The position numbers and the translations under genes are program-made. The notes beneath the pieces are model-generated. The model did not search any database, was not told the origin of the DNA, and saw nothing but the letters and a program-made list of their open reading frames with translations. 64,000 nucleotides of DNA from JAGTVG01 sp963699805 (lineage in GTDB: Bacteria > Bacteroidota > Bacteroidia > Cytophagales > Cyclobacteriaceae): NCBI GenBank assembly GCA_963699805.1, contig CAVOVH010000005.1:620001-684000 (forward strand), read 5' to 3'. This document shows, one piece after another, positions 56,448 through 64,000 of this stretch (the first letter of the stretch is position 1; every line of letters starts with the position of its first letter).

Positions 56448-56803
56448 AAATGGTTCGAAACTTGAAGCGCGATGCCAGGAGGTTCAAGGACGAAAGCTCA
56501 AAGCTGAAAGCTGGGAATTGTAAGGAATGGTTAAATATTAAATTGGTTAACTGGGAAAATATGTCTGGTCCTACCGCTGAGAGGTATCAGGTCTTTAGCA
56601 GTTGGTAAAAAGAGTAAACGGGACAATAATGACAGTGAGCACGGATGATTCAACACGCTTCCGACTCCTAACATTCACCCAATCTTTGATAAGTTACTCG
56701 GACTACCACTCTCCAATGCGCTAGTCCGGGGAGTAATATTACGAGTTTCGATCTGACGAAGTTCGAAATCGAAATTCAAATATCCCAAATTGTAGATCGC
56801 TGT
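56448..56803. other. Intergenic region after pirin
   Basis: No gene is seen in these 356 bp. A GC-rich hairpin CGGACTA/TAGTCCG (56699-56705 and 56722-56728) with outer CTC/GAG pairs lies between two convergent genes and may terminate transcription in either direction. Simple repeats (AAAGCTC, AAAGCTG) occur near 56495-56515. Confidence 0.5.
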
Positions 56804-58327
56804 TCAATAGGATGGTTCCCATTCCATATCCGGGTCCAGTGGATAAATGGGCCTGCGTATCTGGTGATAGGGCAGACTTTCGATCACCTGGTTGGCAAAT
56901 CCGGGAGTCAGGGCCATGATGGTCCTGGGGGCAATGTCCCGTAATCCCTGAAAAAGATATCCCAACTTGACGATTACGATCTTATGGGCCAGCGGATCGA
57001 TTCCCACCTCTTTAAAATCTTCCGGAGAAATAAAAGACCTTCTCTGATTCAGTAAAACGAGCGATATTCCATCAATATCGACCACAGCTGGTCTGCGCCC
57101 GGTATCCTTAAGATTTATTTCCTGTGTGATGAATTTCACCAATCCTATAATCTCCAGAGGCTTACTGAAAACCGTGTCGCGTTTTCCTCCGACATCCAGA
57201 TGCACAATTCCTCCCACTCCAGCCTCTTCGCAGGCTTTTACCGCCTCAGGATCATAGATCCCGGCGAATACGGCATCTTTCACCCGGTTTTCCAGTAACT
57301 TTTGCAGTACCAGCGTCCCATCACCCACCGCCCCAGCCGTAGTATTGTCTCCTGAATCTGTAATAAAGACCGTGGATTCAGGTGCCTTCAGAGCGGTTCG
57401 AAGGGCACCCTCTATATCATCGGTGGGAACATCGAATTTCAATTCCCTTCTCCTGTCCCAGATCTGACCCGCCAATCTGATGGCCTCCTGCCGGGCTGCT
57501 TCCAGATAGGATGGATTCTCTGCCACCACCTGTACACTCATCCCCGCACGCCATACATCGGTCCATGGCATGCCTACAAAAATGGAAGCATCCATTAATC
57601 CTTCCCTGGAAGAAATTTCCGGTAATTGACTGTATAAAGATTTGAGTGGTTCTACCGAGGTGATCCCTTTTTCACCAGGTATCAAGATGGGGATATTGAT
57701 ATGTGCAATGACCGGCTGCTGCTTTTTTTCAATGGCATCAATCAACAATCGGAGCGCCCTTTGTACTGTTTCCCAGCCATCCACATGAGGCGCTGTTCGG
57801 TAAGCAGTCAGTATATTCATTTCACTGACAAAAACTTCAGACATATTTCCATGGAGATCGAAACTTGCCGAAATGATCACCTCCTCTCCTACAATCTTAC
57901 GCAGCGACCTGATAAAATCAACCTGGGCATCATCATATCCTTCCACATGCAAAGCACCATGCATCTGCAGCATCACCCCATCAAGGGGTCCTGCATTTTT
58001 TGCCCTTTCCAGGATCTCGTCCCTGAATGATTCATAGGCATCCCGGGATACCACTCCATATGGATCGGCATCGGCCACCAGGGTAAAAATGAATTCAACA
58101 TTTTTCCCTGGAAGCGATTGCCTTAGGTTCCCTAAATATGCCTTGTCATTTCCCCTGATCTGAATAAAATCTTCCTTTTCAGTGAGATAAGGAATAAACG
58201 TGTTCGATTCATGGGCGATCCCTCCATACAGGATCCGGATGGGATTATCCTGTCCATACAAAATTTCAGTAGTAAAACAACCTAACAATAAACAAAAGGA
58301 AAAAGTGGCGCTAAGAAGATTTTTCAT
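56804..58327 (-). CDS. M81 family metallopeptidase-like protein (MlrC-like)
   Basis: The 507-residue product has a lipoprotein-like or cleavable signal (FSFCLLLGCFTTEILYGQ, possible lipobox Cys17). The domain starts IRILYGGIAHESNTFIP, the M81/MlrC opening, with GVMLQMHGALHVEGYDDAQ, ISASFDLHGNMSE and DSGDNTTAGAVGDGT as further motifs that hold conserved His and Asp residues. MlrC acts in microcystin breakdown in some bacteria, but the family is wide and the substrate here is unknown. Confidence 0.88.
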   Translation of the reverse strand: MKNLLSATFSFCLLLGCFTTEILYGQDNPIRILYGGIAHESNTFIPYLTEKEDFIQIRGNDKAYLGNLRQSLPGKNVEFIFTLVADADPYGVVSRDAYESFRDEILERAKNAGPLDGVMLQMHGALHVEGYDDAQVDFIRSLRKIVGEEVIISASFDLHGNMSEVFVSEMNILTAYRTAPHVDGWETVQRALRLLIDAIEKKQQPVIAHINIPILIPGEKGITSVEPLKSLYSQLPEISSREGLMDASIFVGMPWTDVWRAGMSVQVVAENPSYLEAARQEAIRLAGQIWDRRRELKFDVPTDDIEGALRTALKAPESTVFITDSGDNTTAGAVGDGTLVLQKLLENRVKDAVFAGIYDPEAVKACEEAGVGGIVHLDVGGKRDTVFSKPLEIIGLVKFITQEINLKDTGRRPAVVDIDGISLVLLNQRRSFISPEDFKEVGIDPLAHKIVIVKLGYLFQGLRDIAPRTIMALTPGFANQVIESLPYHQIRRPIYPLDPDMEWEPSY

Positions 58328-58628
58328 GGATAAAAAAATTAAATAAAAAAGTACTTATCCCTGTGACCGATGATTACTAAATTAAAAAAATTTTATCCTG
58401 TTTTTCTGCAGCAAAATATAATGGAAAGGATCTGAAGAATTATCATCCTCCGTTTAATTTCTGGATTTTTTTCAGAGGTTGATCATTTTTTAATCCTTTC
58501 ATGAAATTGATTAATCACCTTTTTACCTTACACTGACATCCACGCCAACCTCCAAAAGGCCCTTTTCTAAGCGCTGCTAAAAATTGTGGCATTGAAAAAT
58601 ACCTTATACCTTAGGTCGTACAAATCCT
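58328..58628. other. Intergenic region with no recognised feature
   Basis: This 301-bp AT-rich gap between two leftward genes holds the promoter region of the M81 gene, but no clear consensus box, RNA or repeat is visible. Confidence 0.5.
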
Positions 58629-59177
58629 TTATTTTCCACCTATATGAATGGTCCCTCCCAGGGAAAGCATTGATAATTTGTTTGCGGAGCTCATATCAAG
58701 CGATTCATATTCAAGTCTGATTCCAATTAATCCAAGTTTCACTCCAGCGCCCACCCCCCATAGAAAATTCGTGGAGTTTTCGGTATCTTCTACAGTCCCA
58801 ATTGTGTTTTTGGATTTTGCAAAAAATACACCTGCTTTAGCAAAAGCAAATACAGGACCCAGGGCGAACCTGCCCCTTGCTGCAATATCCCAACCCGATA
58901 TTTTAGAGGACAAATTGATTGAACCCGATTCACTTTTCACTTTACCGAGATCCCTGTACCCCCCTTCCGCACCAATGAACTTGGATCCCAATCCTCCAAA
59001 GATTTTGTATCCAAACGCATTATCATCCAATTTAAAATCATCCCCACTTAAATCAGTCAATTCCTTATTAACCATAGAATTTCCAACACTCGCACCGAAA
59101 TAAAGCTGCGCATTCAATTTTAATGAAACGCTCAGTAAAATCACCACCAGACTTAAAAACAGAAATTTTTCTTTCAT
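58629..59177 (-). CDS. Outer-membrane beta-barrel protein
   Basis: The 182-residue product has a signal peptide (FLFLSLVVILLSVSLKLNAQ) and a mature part of alternating strands such as LYFGASVGNSMVN, GYKIFGGLGSKFIGAEGGYRDLG and LGLIGIRLEYESLDM, the pattern of an eight-stranded OmpA/OmpX-like barrel. Function is unknown. It is the last of three leftward barrel genes, 72 bp after the second. Confidence 0.8.
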   Translation of the reverse strand: MKEKFLFLSLVVILLSVSLKLNAQLYFGASVGNSMVNKELTDLSGDDFKLDDNAFGYKIFGGLGSKFIGAEGGYRDLGKVKSESGSINLSSKISGWDIAARGRFALGPVFAFAKAGVFFAKSKNTIGTVEDTENSTNFLWGVGAGVKLGLIGIRLEYESLDMSSANKLSMLSLGGTIHIGGK

Positions 59178-59249
59178 TCTTAATGTATATTAAGTTTGTT
59201 AATATCAGGACAATTTAATTATTTATGTTGAAAAGGTATCCATATATGA

Positions 59250-60224
59250 TCAATTAAAATAATACCTGATGGATATCATGCCCACCTTAAACTGGGACTT
59301 CTGATCGACATCTTCAAGTGGAATATTCATCTGGCTGGCTTCCAGCCCTATTAAAAAATCCTTCGTCCCTGTATAGGATAGTTTAAAGCCAAAAATATGT
59401 GCCGTTCCTTTATCCGTATAGACGAGTTCGGGTTGTGATGCCAGGGTGTATCCCAGCACCAGTCCAATGGGTACCCTGTATTTAATAAAATTAAAATCAA
59501 ATGCCCCTTTCATGGCATACCGCAGATCTGCATCTTTCCGGTCAAAGGATTCCCCGAACGAGAGACCACCGTCCAAATTAAGTCCGATCACCTGATTGAA
59601 AGCATAGGCAAATTGCAATCCGAAATCACCCAGCAGGATAGGAGCATCGGTGGTGATGGAAGGATTGGGTACCTGGTTGATGATATCCTGTACAAAACGT
59701 TTGATATTGATGAATGTTCCCGAAGAATTATTCAATCCAATGGTCCCTGATAACGCGTATTTTTCACCCTTTGAAATCCTGATCAGCCATCCGATTCTAA
59801 AGGAGGAAACGGTATTGATGCCCTGGCTCAGGAGACTGAATACATCCGATCCAAGCCTGGCTGACAGACCTCCATATAAATACAATGCAATCCAATCCCT
59901 TATCCGCTGCTGATAATCAAAAGAAAGGTGTGCAAAAGTGAGGCTTCCTTTCACTCCGATAATGGGCTGCCCATTAATATCCCTAATATTATAGGAGAGA
60001 TTGTTGGCACTTCCGATCCCCAGATTACTGGTAAATATGGTTTTGGCAAATGGATATTTCAGATTTGACATATATACAAATGAATGTCCATGCAATTCGG
60101 GAATTTTATTTTCAGATTCCTGGGCATATACCTTTCCCGAAAAGAGTACCAACCAGAGAATTCCTAAGCAGGCAACTACCCATGACCTGTATGAATGATT
60201 CGTTGTATAATTATTCATGATCAT
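59250..60224 (-). CDS. Outer-membrane beta-barrel protein, 324 residues
   Basis: A signal peptide (VACLGILWLVLFSGKVYAQ) is followed by a strand-rich body and the terminal aromatic motif ISIRYYFN typical of outer-membrane barrels. Segments such as LSFDYQQRIRDWIALYLYGGLSARLG support a barrel. No known specific family is recognised. The start is at 60224, one base after the stop of the upstream barrel gene, so the two are cotranscribed. Confidence 0.78.
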   Translation of the reverse strand: MIMNNYTTNHSYRSWVVACLGILWLVLFSGKVYAQESENKIPELHGHSFVYMSNLKYPFAKTIFTSNLGIGSANNLSYNIRDINGQPIIGVKGSLTFAHLSFDYQQRIRDWIALYLYGGLSARLGSDVFSLLSQGINTVSSFRIGWLIRISKGEKYALSGTIGLNNSSGTFINIKRFVQDIINQVPNPSITTDAPILLGDFGLQFAYAFNQVIGLNLDGGLSFGESFDRKDADLRYAMKGAFDFNFIKYRVPIGLVLGYTLASQPELVYTDKGTAHIFGFKLSYTGTKDFLIGLEASQMNIPLEDVDQKSQFKVGMISIRYYFN

Positions 60225-60872
60225 TTATTTTTTGGTAATGGGAAATTGCCAGCCAACCAACAGTTGCATGGACGAGGATTTAATCCGGGGGAGGTAGGCG
60301 GCTTCCTCATCCTTGTTGTCACTCAAATTCACCAGCCCCTGGAGGTACCTCAATTCGATATTCAAGGAAGTCGATTGAATGGGTATCCGATATCCCAGGC
60401 CAAACTGGGCGGTCACATTTACCTTAAACAATTCATTTGAAATATCAATTTTTTCCACCCCATTATCGGCCATCACCCTGGAAGGAAAATCAGCTGAAAA
60501 ACCTCCCATAAAATAGACTTTTTCATTCATGGAAGTAATTTTTACAAATAATGGCAAACAGAGGTTAGCTACATGAATCTTCAGGCTATCCTTGTATTCC
60601 TCCAGGTCTGGATCCTTGAAAGCTACCATAGCACCTCCCGTTTTAAATCCCGGCTGGAAGCTGAGCCTAACATAATCCGATAATTTAAAATCAATGTACA
60701 CCGAGCCGTGAAAGCCCATCATATATTTATAAGCTCCACCGGGAGGACTGTCGCCGACGAGTTTGCTATTATTCAGTCCCACCAATACTCCGATTTCGGG
60801 TTGAGCCATTGCCTGGGAATAAAACAGAAAGATCATGGCCCCGATTAAAAAACATTTTAAGGATTTCATCAT
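60225..60872 (-). CDS. PorT-family outer-membrane beta-barrel protein
   Basis: The 215-residue product has a signal peptide (CFLIGAMIFLFYSQAMAQ) and then PEIGVLVGLNNSKLVG, the usual opening of the PorT/outer-membrane beta-barrel family. Strands such as VYIDFKLSDYVRLSFQPGFKTGG fit. PorT itself works in type IX secretion, but most family members are of unknown function. It heads the three-barrel cluster. Confidence 0.82.
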   Translation of the reverse strand: MMKSLKCFLIGAMIFLFYSQAMAQPEIGVLVGLNNSKLVGDSPPGGAYKYMMGFHGSVYIDFKLSDYVRLSFQPGFKTGGAMVAFKDPDLEEYKDSLKIHVANLCLPLFVKITSMNEKVYFMGGFSADFPSRVMADNGVEKIDISNELFKVNVTAQFGLGYRIPIQSTSLNIELRYLQGLVNLSDNKDEEAAYLPRIKSSSMQLLVGWQFPITKK

Positions 60873-61603
60873 AAATAAAAGTTGAATTGACTATTTGAAA
60901 TAACCTTGACTATTCATAAACTATATAATAAAAAGAAATTAATCGTATTAAACATATTCATTCTGAGTCAGATACATCTAAGGGTTAATCTTCTATAAAC
61001 ACCATTTCAAAAGCTCCTTTTCAGACCAACAGAAAAAAGCATATGAAATTAGAATCATTGAATATCTATTAAATTTAAAAGAAATTGTATCTCATCGGCC
61101 GTCTGGGCGAAAAATTTTATTAGTTATTCGGCTTAAGGATTAAAATCGAGATTAATTAGGAGCTTTACGGAAAAATGAATCCGTTTTAGAAATACCTGAT
61201 GGATCCCATATATACTGAGTTCTTACTTAAGGAGCTATCCAATCCGAACCATATTGCAGGTAAAATATGGATGATAAAAACAATATAAATTCATGGGTTA
61301 TTATCAATAAAAAATACACACCCCATTTTCCCGGATAAGATTCCGGAATACTGAATCAAGTTCAACACAGGCAGGCCCGGGAACATCCTGTACCTCCCCT
61401 CATAAGTGGACCTGCCTGATCAGCGATGGTCTGAGCATCAGGGGGTAGGAAATACTGAAATTTAAATAAATATTTGGCACATCAACGGTAATTTGACTAA
61501 TTGCACTGCCCCACACGCGGATCAAATTTCTCAAAATGGAGTATTTCCATTTTTTAATTATATTGAAACCTTTACAGATATTATTTTATAAATATTTCAA
61601 ACC
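60873..61603. other. 731-bp intergenic region with a GC-rich foldable island
   Basis: No gene is supported. Most is AT-rich, but 61363-61446 is GC-rich and self-complementary. The divergent promoters of the PorT-like and DUF1801 genes should lie here; I cannot identify their boxes. Confidence 0.5.
61363..61446 (+). ncRNA. Candidate structured RNA element
   Basis: CAGGCAGG-C-CC pairs with GG-A-CCTGCCTG about 35 bp later, with an internal CCTCCCC/GG-rich segment, and CCTGAT pairs with ATCAGG in a following overlapping hairpin. The strong GC contrast with surrounding DNA suggests a selected structure, on either strand. I cannot match it to a known riboswitch, SRP RNA or other family. Confidence 0.3.
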
Positions 61604-62023
61604 ATGGCAGAAAATAAAACGACCAGGAATAAAGGCAGTGTTGCTAAATTCCTCAACAGTGTAAAGGATGAACAAAAAATAAAAGACGCATTTGCCTTAT
61701 TGGATCTGATAAAAAAAACGACTGGCCTCGAACCCGAAATGTGGGGAACCAGTCTAATCGGATTTGGAAATTACCATTATAAATATGAAAGCGGCCGGGA
61801 AGGAGATTTTTTCCTTACCGGATTTTCTCCCCGGAAACAGAACCTGACCGTTTACATCATGCCCGGATTTGAACGTTACACCGATCTGATGAAAAAACTG
61901 GGGAAATATAAGACCGGAAAATCATGCCTGTATTTGAAAAAACTTGAAGATATAAACCTGGAGGTCCTGAAAGAACTGATCCGGGAATCCGTGGATTATA
62001 TGAACAAAAAATACAATGCGTGA
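61604..62023 (+). CDS. DUF1801 domain protein
   Basis: The 139-residue protein matches DUF1801: VAKFLNSVKDEQKIKDAFALLDLI, then MWGTSLIGFGNYHYKYESGREGDFF, the hallmark of the family, and SCLYLKKLEDIN near the end. The fold is like YdhG. Function is unknown. It lies between two long gaps and is the only rightward gene near the right end. Confidence 0.88.
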   Translation: MAENKTTRNKGSVAKFLNSVKDEQKIKDAFALLDLIKKTTGLEPEMWGTSLIGFGNYHYKYESGREGDFFLTGFSPRKQNLTVYIMPGFERYTDLMKKLGKYKTGKSCLYLKKLEDINLEVLKELIRESVDYMNKKYNA

Positions 62024-62103
62024 TCATGATATTCAGAGAGAAATTGACTTAATACTGTATTCTCATAATTTTCAAATAAACCAGGTTTGGATAGAATCCT
62101 GAT

Positions 62104-62139
62104 CAAAAAAATCAGGTGATCTTTAGCAGACCACCTGAT
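62104..62139 (-). terminator. Intrinsic terminator of the secreted-protein gene
   Basis: On the minus strand an 8-bp stem (ATCAGGTG/CACCTGAT, with a bulge and three more pairs) is followed by a seven-T run (62110-62104). It is 77 bp after the stop of the gene at 62216. Confidence 0.75.
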
Positions 62140-62215
62140 CAGAATGTTTGAATTATCAGTAAATAAAATTACATCAATTCATTGCGGAGGTAATAGTAGA
62201 TCTAATTGAATCGAT

Positions 62216-62986
62216 CTATAAATTCTTATTCACCTTTTTTACCAGTTTGGGCAACTCCTTTTCCATATCCTTAAGCAATATTTCCGTAGCATTTGCACAC
62301 AAGGGCAATACCTTGGCAGAGGTCATAATGGGTACCCCATTGATCATCGCAACTCCCTTTTTGGAAGTGGCATATTCATCAAGCTTAAAAACTTTCTTGG
62401 CTTCTTTATTGAAAAGATCCATATGCATATAGGCCCTGATCCCGGCGTTTCCCATGCCCCCAATGTTCACTTTGGGTTCATATCCGTAAGACATGTAGAC
62501 AAACATGACACCGTCCACCTCATCAAAAATATTCATCATATGGGCTTCCGTCCGCCAGGAACGCAGCATGTTTCCTCCGGATAAAAAAACCTTATAGCCA
62601 TCAATGGATATGAAACGGTCCCGGATGGCTTCATTGAAATAATCGACCGAATCCTGGTCTTCAATGCCATCCAGCCCATTATAAGCCTGATATGCCTGAT
62701 TCCCGATCACTTCCTTTTCATCCACCAGCTTGAATGGAAATTCTTTTGCATACTTTTTCGTGAACGTGTCGTAAAAATCGTTGAGCAATGGTCTCAAATC
62801 GAAATTTGGATCATCCCGCATGGTCTGTTCCGTGCTTTGATCCCTTGCGGCGGCCGTAATTTTTGATGCATCGATATATTTATCGACAAAAAAGGTCACT
62901 ACGGCTACTTTTTTGGTCTGACCGAACGATACACCGGCCATCATAAACATACCCAAAAACAAATACGCTGATTTTTTCATGATCAT
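62216..62986 (-). CDS. Secreted protein of unknown function, 256 residues
   Basis: The product has a signal peptide (SAYLFLGMFMMAGVSFGQ) and a mature domain starting KKVAVVTFFVDKYIDASK. It continues with FNEAIRDRFISIDGYKVF, VDGVMFVYMSYGYEP and repeated Gly-rich strands. I do not recognise a family. The start could be either the first ATG or the second (MIMKKS). It has a terminator of its own and is followed by no other gene on this strand, so it is monocistronic. Confidence 0.75.
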   Translation of the reverse strand: MIMKKSAYLFLGMFMMAGVSFGQTKKVAVVTFFVDKYIDASKITAAARDQSTEQTMRDDPNFDLRPLLNDFYDTFTKKYAKEFPFKLVDEKEVIGNQAYQAYNGLDGIEDQDSVDYFNEAIRDRFISIDGYKVFLSGGNMLRSWRTEAHMMNIFDEVDGVMFVYMSYGYEPKVNIGGMGNAGIRAYMHMDLFNKEAKKVFKLDEYATSKKGVAMINGVPIMTSAKVLPLCANATEILLKDMEKELPKLVKKVNKNL

Positions 62987-63234
62987 AATTAATTTTTAAT
63001 GGATTAGAAAATTCAAAAATTCTTGTTCGTGGGTAAAAATTGGCTTATATGGTATAAATCGGATCAAGTCGTAAGATGTAACCCCTTACCCTCTCTAAAT
63101 TCGAATAGATGTAGATGGAGAAATTATGTATGGAAGGCATTGATACCTAAAATGAGAGAATAATGATCATAATATTTTCTATGGTTTATGAAATAGAGTA
63201 CACGGTGATCATGAGAAAAATATTAACCTGAAAA

Positions 63235-63924
63235 TCAAGCGGTATGCACTCCAAATAAATAACCGATCAAAGCGGTAAATCCCATCGCAAGGGTTCCCCA
63301 GAAGGTTATTCTGATAATGGCTTTTCTGATATTTGACCCTCCGGTTTTTGCAGCAGCTGTCCCCAGAATGATCAGGAAAATCAGGGCAGACAGATATTGC
63401 AGATAAACCATTTGAATGACAGGGGCAAACAAGGAGACCATTACAGGAAGAATGCCTCCAAATACGAAGGAAGCTCCTGAGGCAAGCGCTGCTTTCAAAG
63501 GTTGTGCCTGGGAAATCTCTGTGATTCCCAGTTCATCCCTTGAGTGTGCTTCCAATGCATTGTGTGTCATCAACTGCCCGGCTACCTTCAAAGCCAATTC
63601 TTTATCCAATCCTCTTTTTTCATAAATGCCTGCAAGTTCCTGTAATTCGTAATCTGGAGTTTCTTTTAACTCGTTGCTTTCCCTTTGAAGGTCAGCACTT
63701 TCTATATCGACTTGAGAGCTTACTGAAACATATTCTCCTGCAGCCATGGACAATGCACCCGCTACCAGTCCCGCTGTTCCGGCCAGCACAATGGGATCTC
63801 TTGTCGTGCTGGCTGCTGCAACTCCTACAATAATACTGGCGGTGGATAAAATCCCGTCATTGGCACCTAATATGGCGGCCCTCAACCAGCCACTCCGGTT
63901 GATAAAATGACTTTCAAGTTTCAT
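63235..63924 (-). CDS. VIT1/CCC1 family iron/manganese transporter
   Basis: The 229-residue membrane protein opens with GANDGILSTASIIVGVAAA and contains LVAGALSMAAGEYVSVSSQ, both signatures of the VIT1/CCC1 family that moves Fe2+ or Mn2+ out of the cytosol. Five transmembrane segments are expected (about 15-35, 42-62, 150-170, 175-195, 205-225), with a cytoplasmic metal-binding helical region (about 70-140, rich in Glu). It ends 75 bp before the window's right edge. Confidence 0.93.
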   Translation of the reverse strand: MKLESHFINRSGWLRAAILGANDGILSTASIIVGVAAASTTRDPIVLAGTAGLVAGALSMAAGEYVSVSSQVDIESADLQRESNELKETPDYELQELAGIYEKRGLDKELALKVAGQLMTHNALEAHSRDELGITEISQAQPLKAALASGASFVFGGILPVMVSLFAPVIQMVYLQYLSALIFLIILGTAAAKTGGSNIRKAIIRITFWGTLAMGFTALIGYLFGVHTA

Positions 63925-64000
63925 GTTATTTTTTCTTTAATATCAACTTCTGCAGGTTTTCCCTGACCCTATATCGTACCATTTTATCGATTAATCTAAA

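Noticed and set aside
56603..56640. Fourth copy of the inverted-repeat element
   Set aside because: Only the segment GGTAAAAAGAGTAAACG resembles the core of copy B; neither terminal arm is present.
61363..61446. SRP (4.5S) RNA or TPP riboswitch
   Set aside because: The conserved SRP apical loop (GGAAGGNAGCAG) and the TPP CTGAGA/ACCTGATCTGG motifs are absent on both strands.
1..64000. tRNA or rRNA genes
   Set aside because: I searched for T-arm (GGTTCRANYCC) and rRNA signatures on both strands and saw none. I could miss a divergent tRNA by eye.

Overview
The window is 64 kb of a Bacteroidota chromosome. The evidence is the mutY-ssb-gldE-gldD gliding/type IX secretion cluster, a DnaJ with the reduced zinc finger seen in many Bacteroidota, LytS/LytTR two-component proteins, PorT-type outer-membrane barrels, and promoters of the Bacteroidota type (TTTG, spacer, TAnnTTTG). 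Gene density and moderate AT-richness fit a free-living member of the Saprospiria, Cytophagia or Flavobacteriia; I cannot place it more closely. I saw no tRNA, rRNA, CRISPR array, transposase, phage gene or restriction system. This is mostly core-genome housekeeping DNA.

Layout. 0-4.2 kb: HU, MutY, SSB, GldE, GldD. 4.3-9.0 kb: recG runs head-on into the nadA-nadB NAD-synthesis pair. 9.3-12.8 kb: a leftward upp/antiporter/membrane-protein group, then rightward hpt-adk-obgE. 13.9-20.1 kb: grpE-dnaJ, a secreted unknown, an ABC-2 exporter pair and a histidine kinase. 20.2-23.5 kb: atpD and atpC rightward, a RluA-type pseudouridine synthase and elbB leftward, all broken by many single-base indels. 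23.5-31.7 kb: small unknowns, a DUF2797 protein, a nucleoid-associated protein, prmC, ribD, a free-methionine sulfoxide reductase, arginine deiminase and a sorbosone-dehydrogenase-like lipoprotein. 32-41 kb: a large AsmA-like protein, a geranylgeranyl-reductase-type flavoprotein, a family 9 glycosyltransferase and a fused HyuA-HyuB (5-oxoprolinase type) enzyme. 41.3-46 kb: a cellulase-like lipoprotein, a lipoprotein/LytS/LytTR operon and a histidine phosphatase. 46.2-49 kb: ppdK, frameshifted in one 0.5-kb patch. 49-56.5 kb: a DUF5009 membrane protein, a small secreted protein, an adenylate cyclase-TPR protein with an in-frame amber stop that is bracketed by copies of an inverted-repeat element, a DUF362 protein and pirin. 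56.8-64 kb: an M81 family protein, three outer-membrane barrel proteins, a DUF1801 protein, a secreted unknown and a VIT1/CCC1-type transporter.

The most notable non-coding signals are a short repeat family with an 18-bp perfect terminal inverted repeat (about 100 bp, two good copies flanking the cyclase gene plus one decayed copy), an iterated TAAAATGA motif upstream of nadA, a GC-rich foldable island in the 0.7-kb gap near 61.4 kb, and several hairpins. The indel clusters at 20.2-23.2 kb and 46.67-47.19 kb look more like consensus errors than gene decay: single-base gains or losses, often in homopolymers, with otherwise conserved protein sequence. I did not find a clear new multi-gene system. 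The best leads are the repeat-bracketed, amber-interrupted cyclase and the lipoprotein/LytS/LytTR operon.
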